Source of the DNA: Planctomycetia bacterium | GTDB lineage: Bacteria > Planctomycetota > Planctomycetia > Gemmatales > HRBIN36 | Length of the DNA stretch: 64,000 nt | Direction: 5' to 3' | Assembly (NCBI GenBank): GCA_016795155.1 | Contig: JAEUIE010000006.1 | Coordinates: 102,487 to 166,486, forward strand | Part shown: positions 46,524 through 55,601 of the stretch, one piece after another | Position numbering within the stretch: the first letter of the stretch is position 1 | Layout of the letters: every line of letters starts with the position of its first letter | Position numbers and translations under genes: made by a program | Notes under the pieces: generated by a model | Told to the model about the DNA's origin: nothing | Database searches by the model: none | Seen by the model: only the letters and a program-made list of their open reading frames with translations

Positions 46524-47378
46524 CTAGGGGAAGCGAATCGGTATGCTACCTTTTCGCAAGGCCAGATAGATGGCCCCAGCCATCAGGTCAGCCATGGTGC
46601 CGGGGTTGCGACGGTGTCCATCGGCGCGCAGCCAGTGGTCGAGATCGTCAAATGCCTGTTGGCCTGCGTGGGTATCTGGCCAGCCCGCATCGAGTACAGC
46701 TTGTGCCTTCAGTTGTGCATCCTTCATCACACCTTCGCCACACTTGCGGGCGATGAGGGTATCGCCTAACGTTGCCAGCCCCACCAGAAACGCACGTTGA
46801 ATGGAGAGTGTGAGGTCAGCGGTCTGCTGATATGTCATTTCCAGTTCAGGCAACAGCAAGCCAAAGACATCAGCAAAGCAACGTACATATTGCCGGGCAA
46901 TCCAATCACGATCTGCGGCCAGTTGCATGGCTTCGAGAAGTGTTGCCGTGGGTTTCTGGTGAACATCCTGACTGTCTGCCTTTCCCAGGCCGCCGGGCTG
47001 CGCAAGACGAATCGCTTCATAGACCAGTTCTGTATCGTGCACGGTAAGTGCATGGAGTATGGATGCAAGCTCGATCTGATTAGCACTTTTGGCCAGTGGC
47101 GCGAGCACGAGAATGATGCCAAGGTTGGTATTTTTGCCCACCGTTTGCCGTGTGGCTCTCACCGCGTCTAAAACAATTTCGCCGACAGTGTGATGTTCGG
47201 CATGGGCCAGCACAGGAGCAATGGCCTTGGCGCTCTGCACAAAGTCATCGTAGCTGGTGTCACTGAATGCAGCGCCTGGATGTACGTTACCCGGTTTGGG
47301 CACCGTGGCTTCCCACAGGCAGGCCAGTTCAACCAGGTTAATATCTGCTTCAGCGTTCATGGCATCCTGAGTTGTCAC
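46524..47378 (-). CDS. Triphosphoribosyl-dephospho-CoA synthase-like (CitG family) protein
   Basis: A 284-residue protein of the CitG/MdcB fold. The family's signature appears as ATVPKPGNVHPGAAFSDTSYDDF, followed by VGKNTNLGIILVLAPLA. No citrate lyase or malonate decarboxylase genes are near, so classical prosthetic-group synthesis is unlikely. CitG-like proteins also accompany tetrahydromethanopterin genes in methylotrophs and planctomycetes. The GTG start at 47378 overlaps the upstream stop; ATG 47360 is an alternative. Confidence 0.85.
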   Translation of the reverse strand: MTTQDAMNAEADINLVELACLWEATVPKPGNVHPGAAFSDTSYDDFVQSAKAIAPVLAHAEHHTVGEIVLDAVRATRQTVGKNTNLGIILVLAPLAKSANQIELASILHALTVHDTELVYEAIRLAQPGGLGKADSQDVHQKPTATLLEAMQLAADRDWIARQYVRCFADVFGLLLPELEMTYQQTADLTLSIQRAFLVGLATLGDTLIARKCGEGVMKDAQLKAQAVLDAGWPDTHAGQQAFDDLDHWLRADGHRRNPGTMADLMAGAIYLALRKGSIPIRFP

Positions 47379-47854
47379 CAGATGAACTTCCGGGCTATGT
47401 CATCCTCCTGGCCATCATCGGGATGCTGCGAAAGGTGAATGAGTGGAAAGGGGTTGCCTTGACCATCGAGAGGCGACCGGCCCGTGATGCGGAACCCGTT
47501 GGCCAAATAAAACTGGATCGCTTCAGGGTTCTGTTCATTAACATCGACGGTGAGGTAGCCTTTCAGTTGCTCAGCATGCTTGAGAAGATGCTTGCCTGCA
47601 CCCAGGCGGAAAAAAGGCGGATCGAGAAAGATGGCTTCGAGCTTGTTGCCATCCAGCCCCATGAAGCCCATGAATTCACCAGAGTCAGCAGTGAGTACCC
47701 AGAGTTCCAGTGCAGGCAAGGCATGATCGCGAACCAGCGGATAGAGCCGCTCAATATCCTTATTCGTCAGAAACGTATGGGTAGCCTGCACGGAACGAAG
47801 CCAGAGTTCTAGCAACGCTGGATGGTCATGTGGAGTAGCTTGTCGTATCTGCAT
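47375..47854 (-). CDS. GNAT family N-acetyltransferase
   Basis: A 159-residue single-domain acetyltransferase. The acetyl-CoA loop is FFRLGAGKHLLKHAEQL and the C-terminal VNEQNPEAIQFYLANGF is the usual GNAT final motif. It resembles the YjaB-type small acetyltransferases; the substrate is unknown. It begins a minus-strand run (GNAT, CitG-like, pterin synthase, antiporter) and overlaps the CitG-like gene by four bases. Confidence 0.9.
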   Translation of the reverse strand: MQIRQATPHDHPALLELWLRSVQATHTFLTNKDIERLYPLVRDHALPALELWVLTADSGEFMGFMGLDGNKLEAIFLDPPFFRLGAGKHLLKHAEQLKGYLTVDVNEQNPEAIQFYLANGFRITGRSPLDGQGNPFPLIHLSQHPDDGQEDDIARKFIW

Positions 47855-47869
47855 GTTGTGTAGTACCCG

Positions 47870-50107
47870 TCAATTGTAAGGTGGCACACTGACTGGCGGC
47901 TGTTCAGGCTCACGTGGACTGTAGTATACCGTGGTTGGCATCAGGAAGAGCAGAACAGCTGCGATGAGAATGATCAGTACGATGCAGACATTCAGCAGGC
48001 GTTTAACTTTCACACTGTTCCAAGGTGCAAAGGTCAGGGTCATTGCCAGGATGCTGCCGACGAGGAGGCCTGAAATCCACCCGGCTGCTTCGCTGCCATT
48101 GATAATTACATGAGAGAAGGCTCTGCCCAGCGATTCCCCGGCATTGAGTGATTTCAGAGTGATCAACAGCACGCTGAGACCTGCAATCCCGAACAGCACC
48201 ATCAGAAAGATGAACTGAGCCTTCTGGACATGGCTTACGCCTAATGTCCTAATTGCCTGCATGGTGTGATTGAAAAACAACAGCCCTACCCAAACCAGAC
48301 CAACTCCCAGTATCGCGAAGATCGCAGTTGCTTCCCCAGCGGCTTGACCACCAAAGGGCATGCGTATTTCATGCCCTGCGAGGAAGGCTGAGCTTATCCA
48401 AATGGTGAAAGCAGTTCCCAGACCCAGCGAGACGATAGTCAATAATCCATTCAAGCCAATGAAATTATGATCCGTTGGTACATGAACCGTTGAGCGGATT
48501 TCTGTCTTCATCTGCTGCGATGGATTTGGTGGGGAGATTGTTGACTTTCTCCAGCCGAACTGACTTTTTACCTCAGGCTTGAGCAGCAACAGAAAGGCCC
48601 ACAGCCCGGCTGGGATGCTGAGCCAGGTTACCCAGATGGCAGGCCAGCGTGTGAAAATGAGATGGTTCATTTTGTTGGGGGCCTGGTTGCTCAGATTAAG
48701 TATCTTGTCGCGCAGACTGCGCGCTTCGAAAGTGAAAGCCCGAGTATCGTTGCGATCCGGATTGAAACTGATTCCCTGCCTTTCAGCCATGTCAATCAAC
48801 TGTTCCAGATTAGTTTCATGGTCGATTGGCCGGAGGAAGTAGGCCATCTGGGCCATGGGTGCCATCGCGACCAGACAGCCGAGCATGGCCAGGAGACGAA
48901 ACTTTTTCCAGATGATCAGCAAGCCTGTTACCGCAACAGCGGAACCAAGGAAAAGATCAGCCATGGTTAAGATCATCCACGATTTATTGGTAGACTGATA
49001 ACTCAGCCGAGCTTCTTCGACCTGGATTATGCCGATAGCCCAGATGGCAAATTCGAAAAGCCCCAGCACGAGCAAGGCAATACCTGCCAGCTTGACGTTT
49101 TTCAGCCAGGGCAAGTGTTGCGTTAATGAAGCACCCAGCGATGAGGCAGGCATGGGAACAACGCCCCGGCTGATCTGTTCCACATCCTGCTTGATCTGGC
49201 TGGCATGCTGGTAACGCAGTTCCGGTTCTTTCTCCAGTGTCTTCAAAACGACTTCGTCGATGCGAACATCGATCTGCACTTTTTTGGATGGTGGTGCAAA
49301 ACGCCCCAGAGGTAATTCACCTGTCAGCAGTTCATAGAAGACCACGCCGACAGCGTATAGATCAGCGCGGTGATCAACTTGCCTGGCTCCTTCCATCTGC
49401 TCAGGAGCCATGTAGCCTACCGTGCCCATAACCTGGTTGGTGGCAGTGAGATGTCGGGAGAGCGTGCTCTGGCCCAGCAACTTGGCCAGGCCGAAGTCTG
49501 CGATCTTCACCCGGCCGCGCTTATCAAGCAGGATATTCTCCGGCTTGATGTCGCGATGCACCACACCTTCCTGATGAGCATACTGCAAGGCATCACAAAT
49601 CTGACCAACAATAGTAAGAGCTTCTTTTGGCTCAACGCTTTTGGTTTGGATAGCCTCTCGAAGGTTGACACCATCGACATACTCCATGATGAAGAAGCAC
49701 CAGCCAGCCTTGTCACCGTGATCATGGATGTTGACGATGTTTGGATGGTTCAGCCTGGCCATGGCACGGGCTTCGCGGGCGAAGCGATTGGCAAACTCCG
49801 CTTCCTGGCCTGAGAGCTTGGGGAGGATTTTTAATGCGACCAGACGATCAAGGCGGGTCTGCCTGGCTTGGTAGACAGCACCCATGCCCCCCTGCCCCAG
49901 CAGTTTGATGATTTCCAGTTCAGGAAAGTGGGGCACCAACTCTGCAATGGCTGGCGCAGTGAAAGTACGATCATAGGGCGTGGTCTGAGCACTCCGGCTG
50001 GCCTGCGATGGATGCAGGCCCGGTTTGAGCAGGCAGGCAGCACATAAGCCACCAGGGGCATCTGCTGCCACTTCATTACCACACTGGGAACACATTCTGG
50101 TTGACAT
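47870..50107 (-). CDS. Ser/Thr protein kinase with zinc ribbon and membrane domain
   Basis: A 745-residue kinase. An N-terminal zinc ribbon has CxxC pairs at 6-9 and 22-25. The kinase domain (about 64-310) has GQGGMGAVY, ATP lysine K93, catalytic HRDIKPEN with D186, and DFG at 204-206. About six to nine membrane segments fill the C-terminal half, so the kinase domain sits in the cytoplasm. Its gene lies 66 bases downstream of an ECF sigma gene, an arrangement repeated in planctomycetes. Signals and targets are unknown. Confidence 0.94.
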   Translation of the reverse strand: MSTRMCSQCGNEVAADAPGGLCAACLLKPGLHPSQASRSAQTTPYDRTFTAPAIAELVPHFPELEIIKLLGQGGMGAVYQARQTRLDRLVALKILPKLSGQEAEFANRFAREARAMARLNHPNIVNIHDHGDKAGWCFFIMEYVDGVNLREAIQTKSVEPKEALTIVGQICDALQYAHQEGVVHRDIKPENILLDKRGRVKIADFGLAKLLGQSTLSRHLTATNQVMGTVGYMAPEQMEGARQVDHRADLYAVGVVFYELLTGELPLGRFAPPSKKVQIDVRIDEVVLKTLEKEPELRYQHASQIKQDVEQISRGVVPMPASSLGASLTQHLPWLKNVKLAGIALLVLGLFEFAIWAIGIIQVEEARLSYQSTNKSWMILTMADLFLGSAVAVTGLLIIWKKFRLLAMLGCLVAMAPMAQMAYFLRPIDHETNLEQLIDMAERQGISFNPDRNDTRAFTFEARSLRDKILNLSNQAPNKMNHLIFTRWPAIWVTWLSIPAGLWAFLLLLKPEVKSQFGWRKSTISPPNPSQQMKTEIRSTVHVPTDHNFIGLNGLLTIVSLGLGTAFTIWISSAFLAGHEIRMPFGGQAAGEATAIFAILGVGLVWVGLLFFNHTMQAIRTLGVSHVQKAQFIFLMVLFGIAGLSVLLITLKSLNAGESLGRAFSHVIINGSEAAGWISGLLVGSILAMTLTFAPWNSVKVKRLLNVCIVLIILIAAVLLFLMPTTVYYSPREPEQPPVSVPPYN

Positions 50108-50173
50108 AATGCACCATGCCCATCCATTTCTTACTCTTACTTAACGGAGATTACCCCGTTTGTGACACGATTT

Positions 50174-50902
50174 TTACGATTTTCTCGACGCCAGGTTAAA
50201 CAGGTATTGTATTTCTTCTTCAATCTGGACTGGTTCAGTAACGGTATCCCCAATTTCTTCGAGCAAAAGCTGCTGGTATTTCTTGCGAAGCTTGGAAACC
50301 ATCTGCCTGAGGGCTGCGGGTGTTTTCTGATGCTGAGTAGCCAAGGCATCGTAGTCGGGCTTGGTGCCCAGGATGCTGGGAAGTAGTTGCTCAATGAGCT
50401 TGCTATCTTCCGTCTTCTGGTCAGGTTCAAGAAACCGTTTCATGACCCGTTTGAGGATGATGTTCAGCCAGACTTTTTCGAAAAGCACTTCGGGGGATGC
50501 TTCACGGGCGACTGCCTGATAAGCCTGCTCACCTTCTACCTGGTACATGCTGAAAGTCAGTTTGGAGCCACCGCGTTTGTGAGCCTGCTTCTTCTCTCGC
50601 TCATGTGAGAGAAAGTTCTTCATGCAGCTGAGCAGGAACGTACGAAAGCGGCCTCGCTGCGGATCAGCAACCGCCCAGGGATTGCGATGCAGCAGATCGA
50701 GAATGAAGGCCTGTGTCATGTCACGGGCATCGTGTCGATCGTAACCGTCTTGTCTGAGGTATGCATAGAGTGGAGGCCAATAGCGTGCACAGAGTTCCGA
50801 GAGAGCATCCTGCTTTTTGGATTGATCAGACTTACCTGCAGCAGCTACCAGGCTCCAGCGCGTGGTGGCAAAGCGAACCGGACGTGATGAGGAATTTGCC
50901 AA
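50174..50902 (-). CDS. ECF-type RNA polymerase sigma factor
   Basis: A 242-residue planctomycete-type ECF sigma factor. Region 2 lies in residues about 33-100 (WPPLYAYLRQDGYDRHDARDMTQAF) and region 4 in the C-terminal part (YDALATQHQKTPAALRQMVSKLRKKY). The RFATTRWSLVAAAG opening is frequent in this planctomycete group. It precedes the Ser/Thr kinase gene, so kinase and sigma factor probably form one signalling unit, as described for ECF-STK pairs in planctomycetes. Confidence 0.92.
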   Translation of the reverse strand: MANSSSRPVRFATTRWSLVAAAGKSDQSKKQDALSELCARYWPPLYAYLRQDGYDRHDARDMTQAFILDLLHRNPWAVADPQRGRFRTFLLSCMKNFLSHEREKKQAHKRGGSKLTFSMYQVEGEQAYQAVAREASPEVLFEKVWLNIILKRVMKRFLEPDQKTEDSKLIEQLLPSILGTKPDYDALATQHQKTPAALRQMVSKLRKKYQQLLLEEIGDTVTEPVQIEEEIQYLFNLASRKS

Positions 50903-51002
50903 GGGTCATTCCATGCAGGATAGTCCTGATCAGTATTGCTTGAAGCACCTTGAAAAGTACTATCAGCATAGAATGTCTCGGTTTGAATGCAATCATGAAA
51001 AA

Positions 51003-51028
51003 ACCTGGTGTCAAAAGAGACACCAGGT
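51003..51028 (-). terminator. Intrinsic terminator of the OprB-like gene
   Basis: On the minus strand, ACCTGGTGTC pairs with GACACCAGGT (51003-51012 and 51019-51028), followed by six T residues (50998-51003 read as A on the plus strand). The stem begins 28 bases past the stop codon. Confidence 0.9.
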
Positions 51029-51055
51029 GCTGGAAAGGAGTGGTGAGTGCTCAGA

Positions 51056-52462
51056 TTAGAAATCAAGTTTCATACGCAGACCAAACAGCAAAGCGGTATC
51101 AATACGTTCGCGGCCTGGCAGAATGACCTGGAAGTCAGGGGTAATGTGCCACCAGGGGGTAACGCCAACATTATAAAAGACTTCAACACCCTGCTCATCC
51201 TTCAGTGGGAACAGATTGGGAGCGAAGTTCTTCAGATTATCAGTCAGGCCGTTATAGAAATAGCCTACACCCCAGGTATCGTTCTGCCTGCTGCTAGCCA
51301 GACTGGCGCCACCGAAGCCGATGCTGCCTGCCCAGCGAATCGGGCTGGGGTCTTCGTCAGCGATGCCAATGGTGCCAAAGATGCCCCAGGTTCGCTTGGG
51401 GTTGCAAGAGTCTGCCATGAGTGCCTGATCGAACATGTAGAAGATCGACCAGGAATTCTGCACCTGGGGATTCGGAATGAATACACCTTCTTCAGGATCA
51501 AAGTAGGCTGTACGATCCAGGGTGCGGTAAGATCCGGTGCTGAATGAACCACCAATAGTTTGATGACCAGCCAGGCCGTTGAAATTGACAGGCAGTGATG
51601 CCATGGCAATCATGGTAACGCCGTTGTTGAAGAAGGTATCAAACCCGGTATTGGTAGGCGTGCTGTTGGTATCCAAAGCCATGAAACTGAACAGTGCTTC
51701 CTGGTTGTTATCCAGCACAGCAACTCCACCACCCCAACTCGAATAGGGGACTGTTCGAGCAAGAACCATGGGCAAGCCGAAGGAAATATTCATGAAGGCA
51801 TCAACACCACGGCCACCAGCATAAGGCTGCTTGAACTCGTCGAGGGTGTTGATCTTACCACCAAAGACAGCAAAGTTCTGAGACAGGAATTGTGTGTACT
51901 TGATTCCGGTCAGGGCGGTTTCGGTTTCATTAACAGCAGGGAAAATCTGCCCCAGGCTCACGGGGAATACCGTACCCGCGGCCAGGTTGGCTGACAGGCC
52001 GTAGATGGTTTCACCATGCAGGGTGAGGAACGAGCCTTTCATCAAGCCTGCTTTTTCACCATCCACGTTCAGGAAGTAATCCAACCTGCCGCCGTAGAAG
52101 TAATTCTGATCGCGTCCGCCACTGTCAACACCCTGGTAGAACTGGGTCCAACTGGTGTCAAATGTGATGCCTCGGCAATTGGCAAGATCATTGCGGAAGC
52201 CACCCCAATCGCCAGTCATTTTCAGCCTGGTCTGCCAGCATCCTCCGAAATCGAGCATGGCTGCTGCAGCGGGATTGCAGACATTGCAAGGGTTTGACTC
52301 AGCAGGAGCAGCAGCGGGTGCGGTGCTGGAGGCAGCTGCCTTATCATCACCATTCCAATGAATGGTAACCGTAGGAACCGGTTCCTGGGCCTGAATTGCT
52401 GATGGTACGATGGAAAGTAAAGCTGCGCTACAACCCAACGCAGCCAGGCGTTTGGCAAACAT
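51056..52462 (-). CDS. OprB family carbohydrate-type porin
   Basis: A 468-residue outer-membrane beta-barrel protein. Signal peptide at 1-25 (MFAKRLAALGCSAALLSIVP, with QAQ cleavage), then an alanine/serine-rich stretch with CNVCNP, and the OprB-like barrel beginning LTGDWGG-like (MTGDWGGFRNDLANCRG) and FDTSWTQFYQG. The protein ends in LRMKLDF, a terminal aromatic residue as expected for barrels. OprB porins often admit sugars; specificity is unproven. A strong terminator follows the gene. Confidence 0.9.
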   Translation of the reverse strand: MFAKRLAALGCSAALLSIVPSAIQAQEPVPTVTIHWNGDDKAAASSTAPAAAPAESNPCNVCNPAAAAMLDFGGCWQTRLKMTGDWGGFRNDLANCRGITFDTSWTQFYQGVDSGGRDQNYFYGGRLDYFLNVDGEKAGLMKGSFLTLHGETIYGLSANLAAGTVFPVSLGQIFPAVNETETALTGIKYTQFLSQNFAVFGGKINTLDEFKQPYAGGRGVDAFMNISFGLPMVLARTVPYSSWGGGVAVLDNNQEALFSFMALDTNSTPTNTGFDTFFNNGVTMIAMASLPVNFNGLAGHQTIGGSFSTGSYRTLDRTAYFDPEEGVFIPNPQVQNSWSIFYMFDQALMADSCNPKRTWGIFGTIGIADEDPSPIRWAGSIGFGGASLASSRQNDTWGVGYFYNGLTDNLKNFAPNLFPLKDEQGVEVFYNVGVTPWWHITPDFQVILPGRERIDTALLFGLRMKLDF

Positions 52463-52684
52463 CCCTGTTTCTCCGATGTGAGTGGCCTGGCGTTCATCGT
52501 CCTGATTTCAGCCAGTAGGGGTCATATCGTCGAACGGTTGCATGCTGGAATCGCCAGCGCTCACAGAATGGTACCCGAAAACGAAGGCTGAGTAACTCTT
52601 GTAAGCCGTATGCGGTTTCTGCTGAATGTGCATGCGGTGCTGATGAGAAATGCTGATAGGAGAGTTTTTAATTAAAGTTTTGAG

Positions 52685-53470
52685 TTACAACTTCAACTCA
52701 GGCAGTTCAGCCTGCTGTTTGACCTCAGCACATCTTTGTGAGACTCTACTGGCCAGTTCCAGATATTGCTTTGCAACTTCGGAATCAGGATGGCTATGCA
52801 CGATCGGGTCGCCGGCATCGCCCTGGCTGGCAACTTGTGGCACGATGGCAAGCTTAGCGAGTAGCGGCACATTATATTCTGCAGCACACTTGTCCCCGCC
52901 TCCGCTGCCGAAGATGGCGTATTCCTTGCCATCGTCTCCCCGGAAGTAACTCATGTTTTCAACAACACCGAGCAGTGGCACCTTCAATGCTTCAAACATC
53001 TGGGCACCACGGCGAACCACTTCCAGACTGACATCCTGAGGCATCGTTACCAGCAGCGCTCCGGTTGGAGGCACTTCCTGACAGAGCGATAACTGTGCAT
53101 CGCCAGTACCTGGAGGCAAATCAATCACGAGGAAATCGAGTTCACCCCATGGAATTTGTGTAACGTAAGCGACGACGTATTTGCCTACCATCGGACCACG
53201 CAGAATGTTTGCCTGGCCTGGAGCCGAGATGAAAGCCGACGACATGATCTTGATGCCGTACTTCTCTACCGGGAGTCCTTGCGTTCGTTGATCGACCTGC
53301 TTGACGCCAACCATTTTACCGACGGAGGGGCCGAGGATATCGCCATCAGCCAGGCCGACGCGGTGCCCCTGTTTGGCCAATGCAACTGCCAGGTTTACTG
53401 CAACAGTCGATTTACCCACGCCTCCCTTGCCGCTGGCGACCGCGATGGTGTATTGAACTGTTGAATTCAA
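52685..53470 (-). CDS. Mrp/ApbC-type P-loop ATPase without DUF59 and CxxC
   Basis: A 261-residue Mrp/NBP35 ATPase, an iron-sulfur cluster carrier family. Walker A is GKGGVGKST at 14-22; other motifs are LADGDILGPSVGKM and LVIDLPPGTGDAQL. Two points are odd: the N-terminal DUF59 domain is absent and the CPxC cysteines of the cluster site, expected after ENMSYF, are replaced by RGDDGKEY. I start at TTG 53470, with GGAG six bases upstream; a longer ORF start (53545) lies inside a dispersed repeat. The DUF971 gene is next upstream on the same strand. Confidence 0.88.
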   Translation of the reverse strand: MNSTVQYTIAVASGKGGVGKSTVAVNLAVALAKQGHRVGLADGDILGPSVGKMVGVKQVDQRTQGLPVEKYGIKIMSSAFISAPGQANILRGPMVGKYVVAYVTQIPWGELDFLVIDLPPGTGDAQLSLCQEVPPTGALLVTMPQDVSLEVVRRGAQMFEALKVPLLGVVENMSYFRGDDGKEYAIFGSGGGDKCAAEYNVPLLAKLAIVPQVASQGDAGDPIVHSHPDSEVAKQYLELASRVSQRCAEVKQQAELPELKL

Positions 53471-53518
53471 GGTATTCTCCAAACCAAGTAAACCTGCACT
53501 CGTAACGATGCGGTGAAT

Positions 53519-53556
53519 TGGCACGGTTAGCGTGCGTACACGCAAACCGTGGCACC
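53519..53556. repeat. Imperfect palindrome TTGGCACGGTTAGCGTG
   Basis: Left arm TGGCACGGTTAGCGTG and right arm ACGCAAACCGTGGCA pair with two mismatches around CGTACAC. It lies between the DUF971 and Mrp genes. A second copy of the left half occurs at 63835-63868, so it is a dispersed element. Confidence 0.7.
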
Positions 53557-53601
53557 CTGATCATTGTGACACCCGACCCGCAAGACTCCTTATCTTAGCT
53601 G

Positions 53602-53967
53602 TCAGCGGGTGTGTGTCTCCCACTTGCAGAGCGAATAGAGGAACTCAAAAGTGAAGATGCCCAGATCGTGGCCATCGCTCCAGATGATTTTATAGGCATA
53701 GTTGCCTACCGGATTCATGGCAGTGGGCTTCACTGGTTCATTGCGGGGAATTTCCTTTTCCTGCAGCACCCGAAGCGAAAGGCCGCCATCCGTCGGCCTG
53801 GCAACTGGCTCCATGATCTTTTGGCGATCTTCGTTGCACAGGGCACAAGGACAGACTTCACGCAGCTTTACCCACAAGATGGTGCCTACGCGACCATCAC
53901 TCCAGGTGATCTGCAAGCGGTCGTCGCCAGATTTAGCCAGTGCGGTGGGGCGGGGGAAAGAACTCAT
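53602..53967 (-). CDS. DUF971 domain protein
   Basis: A 121-residue protein of the DUF971 family (N-terminal domain of gamma-butyrobetaine hydroxylases, C-terminal domain of plastid HCF101). Motifs are ITWSDGRVGTILW and IIWSDGHDLGIFTFEFLYSLC; CPCALC in the middle provides three cysteines. It lies next to the Mrp ATPase gene on the same strand, 131 bases apart with a palindrome between. In HCF101 the DUF971 and Mrp domains are fused, so a functional partnership in Fe-S delivery is inferred. Confidence 0.88.
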   Translation of the reverse strand: MSSFPRPTALAKSGDDRLQITWSDGRVGTILWVKLREVCPCALCNEDRQKIMEPVARPTDGGLSLRVLQEKEIPRNEPVKPTAMNPVGNYAYKIIWSDGHDLGIFTFEFLYSLCKWETHTR

Positions 53968-54098
53968 GCTGACAGTTTATGTCAAAGTAGTCTCGCTGAA
54001 AGACTTCTACTTTTCCATTTCCCTTGTGCGTCAGTTTTTTTACAATCACACCATCCCACCGGTTTGATTCCCACCTGATTTGAATGGAGATCTACGCA

Positions 54099-55598
54099 AT
54101 GCGACCGAATAACCTCTCCCGCCGAGGCTTTCTGGCTGGCTCGGCCACGGCACTGGCTGCCACCGGTTTGCCCATGTGGTATGCCCGTGAAGTAGTAGCT
54201 CTCGAACAGGAACATGCCATTCGCGCTGTCAAATCGGTGAACGACAAGCTGCAGGTGGGTGTAGTTGGTTGTGGCGACCGCGTTCGCTCCGGCGATCTGC
54301 TTTATGCTTTGCTGCGGAATCCCAATGTCGAAGTGATTGCCTGCTGCGATGCTGACGCCAAGCAACTTGAATACACGGCCCGCATTGTGGAAGGCGAAAA
54401 GCCCAATAATACCCGAGGCAAAAATCTTAACGAGTTTCGCCAACCCATTCCGTCGGGCGAACCCGATCCAAATCGTAAGACCAATGTGAAGGTCAAGCGT
54501 TTCAAGGATTATCGCGACTTGGTAACGATGCCGGAACTTGATGCCGTGCTGGTTACCACCCCAGATCATTGGCATGCACTTCCCGCCATCGCTGCTTGTC
54601 GGGCTGGCAAAGATGTCTACTGTGAAAAGCCACTGTCATTGACCATTGCTGAAGGACGGGCGATGGCCAATGCCGCCCGCATGCACGGCCGGGTGTTTCA
54701 GACAGGCAGCCAGCAGCGTTCCGAACTGGGCAAGTTCCGCCTGGCTTGCGAACTGGTGCAGAATGGCCGCATAGGCAAAATCAAGAAGATTGATACCCGC
54801 ATCGGCAACCCCGATAAAGGTGGCCCATTTAAGAATCAGGCACCACCCGAAGGGCTCGACTGGAATCTCTGGCTCGGCCAGACACCGGAAGTTCCCTTCT
54901 GCAAGGAACGCTGCCATTACCAGTTCCGCTGGTGGTATGCCTACTCAGGCGGCAAGATGACTGACTGGGGTGCTCACCATAACGATGTGGCCCAGTGGGC
55001 ACTTGGCATGGATAACTCTGGCCCAGTGAAAGTCACTGCGGTCAAAGGCGAACAGCCCGGCATCGAGAATGGCTACGATTGTCACATGAACTTCGAAGTC
55101 ATTTTCGAATATGCCAACGGCGTACCTGTGCATTGCATGGCTGCAGGCGAAAATGGCGTTCGTTTCGAAGGGGAAAATGGCTGGATTTTTGTCAGCCGCG
55201 GTGATCTAAAGGCCAGTGATCCGAAGATCATCAGTGAGCCGCTGGGCTCTGATGCCAAGCGACTGCTCGCCTCGCCCAACCACATGCGCAACTTCCTCGA
55301 CAACATCAAGAGCCGAGGCCGTTGCTGTGCAGATGTGGAAATCGGCCATCGCTCCGCCACGGTTTGTCACTTGGGGAATATCGCTCTTCGTTATGGCATG
55401 GGCAAGACCCTGCACTGGGATCCTTACCACGAACAGTTCCAGGAATCCGATGCCAACCAGCATGTATCCCGCCAGATGCGTGCCCCCTGGCAGATCGACC
55501 CGATGTACGACACCATCGGCCACCACCGTGCACAGAATGTGGAATGGTACGTAGAACCCCGCCGACGAGGTTTCCTGCGTCGCATCTTCCGCAAATAA
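54099..55598 (+). CDS. Gfo/Idh/MocA oxidoreductase with Tat signal
   Basis: About 499 residues. Twin-arginine signal LSRRGFLAGSATALAATG at the N-terminus indicates export in folded form with bound NAD(P). The Rossmann motif is VGVVGCGDRVRSGD and the family EKPLS motif follows (DVYCEKPLSLT), with the VLVTTPDHWHALPAI strand before it. Start ATG 54099 has GGAG upstream, and the ATG at 54084 contains that ribosome site. It probably acts on sugars or inositols; exact substrate unknown. Abundant in planctomycetes. Confidence 0.92.
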   Translation: MRPNNLSRRGFLAGSATALAATGLPMWYAREVVALEQEHAIRAVKSVNDKLQVGVVGCGDRVRSGDLLYALLRNPNVEVIACCDADAKQLEYTARIVEGEKPNNTRGKNLNEFRQPIPSGEPDPNRKTNVKVKRFKDYRDLVTMPELDAVLVTTPDHWHALPAIAACRAGKDVYCEKPLSLTIAEGRAMANAARMHGRVFQTGSQQRSELGKFRLACELVQNGRIGKIKKIDTRIGNPDKGGPFKNQAPPEGLDWNLWLGQTPEVPFCKERCHYQFRWWYAYSGGKMTDWGAHHNDVAQWALGMDNSGPVKVTAVKGEQPGIENGYDCHMNFEVIFEYANGVPVHCMAAGENGVRFEGENGWIFVSRGDLKASDPKIISEPLGSDAKRLLASPNHMRNFLDNIKSRGRCCADVEIGHRSATVCHLGNIALRYGMGKTLHWDPYHEQFQESDANQHVSRQMRAPWQIDPMYDTIGHHRAQNVEWYVEPRRRGFLRRIFRK

Positions 55599-55601
55599 TC
55601 T

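Noticed and set aside
46524..47378. Citrate lyase or malonate decarboxylase prosthetic-group operon
   Set aside because: Neither set of structural genes is near the CitG-like gene.
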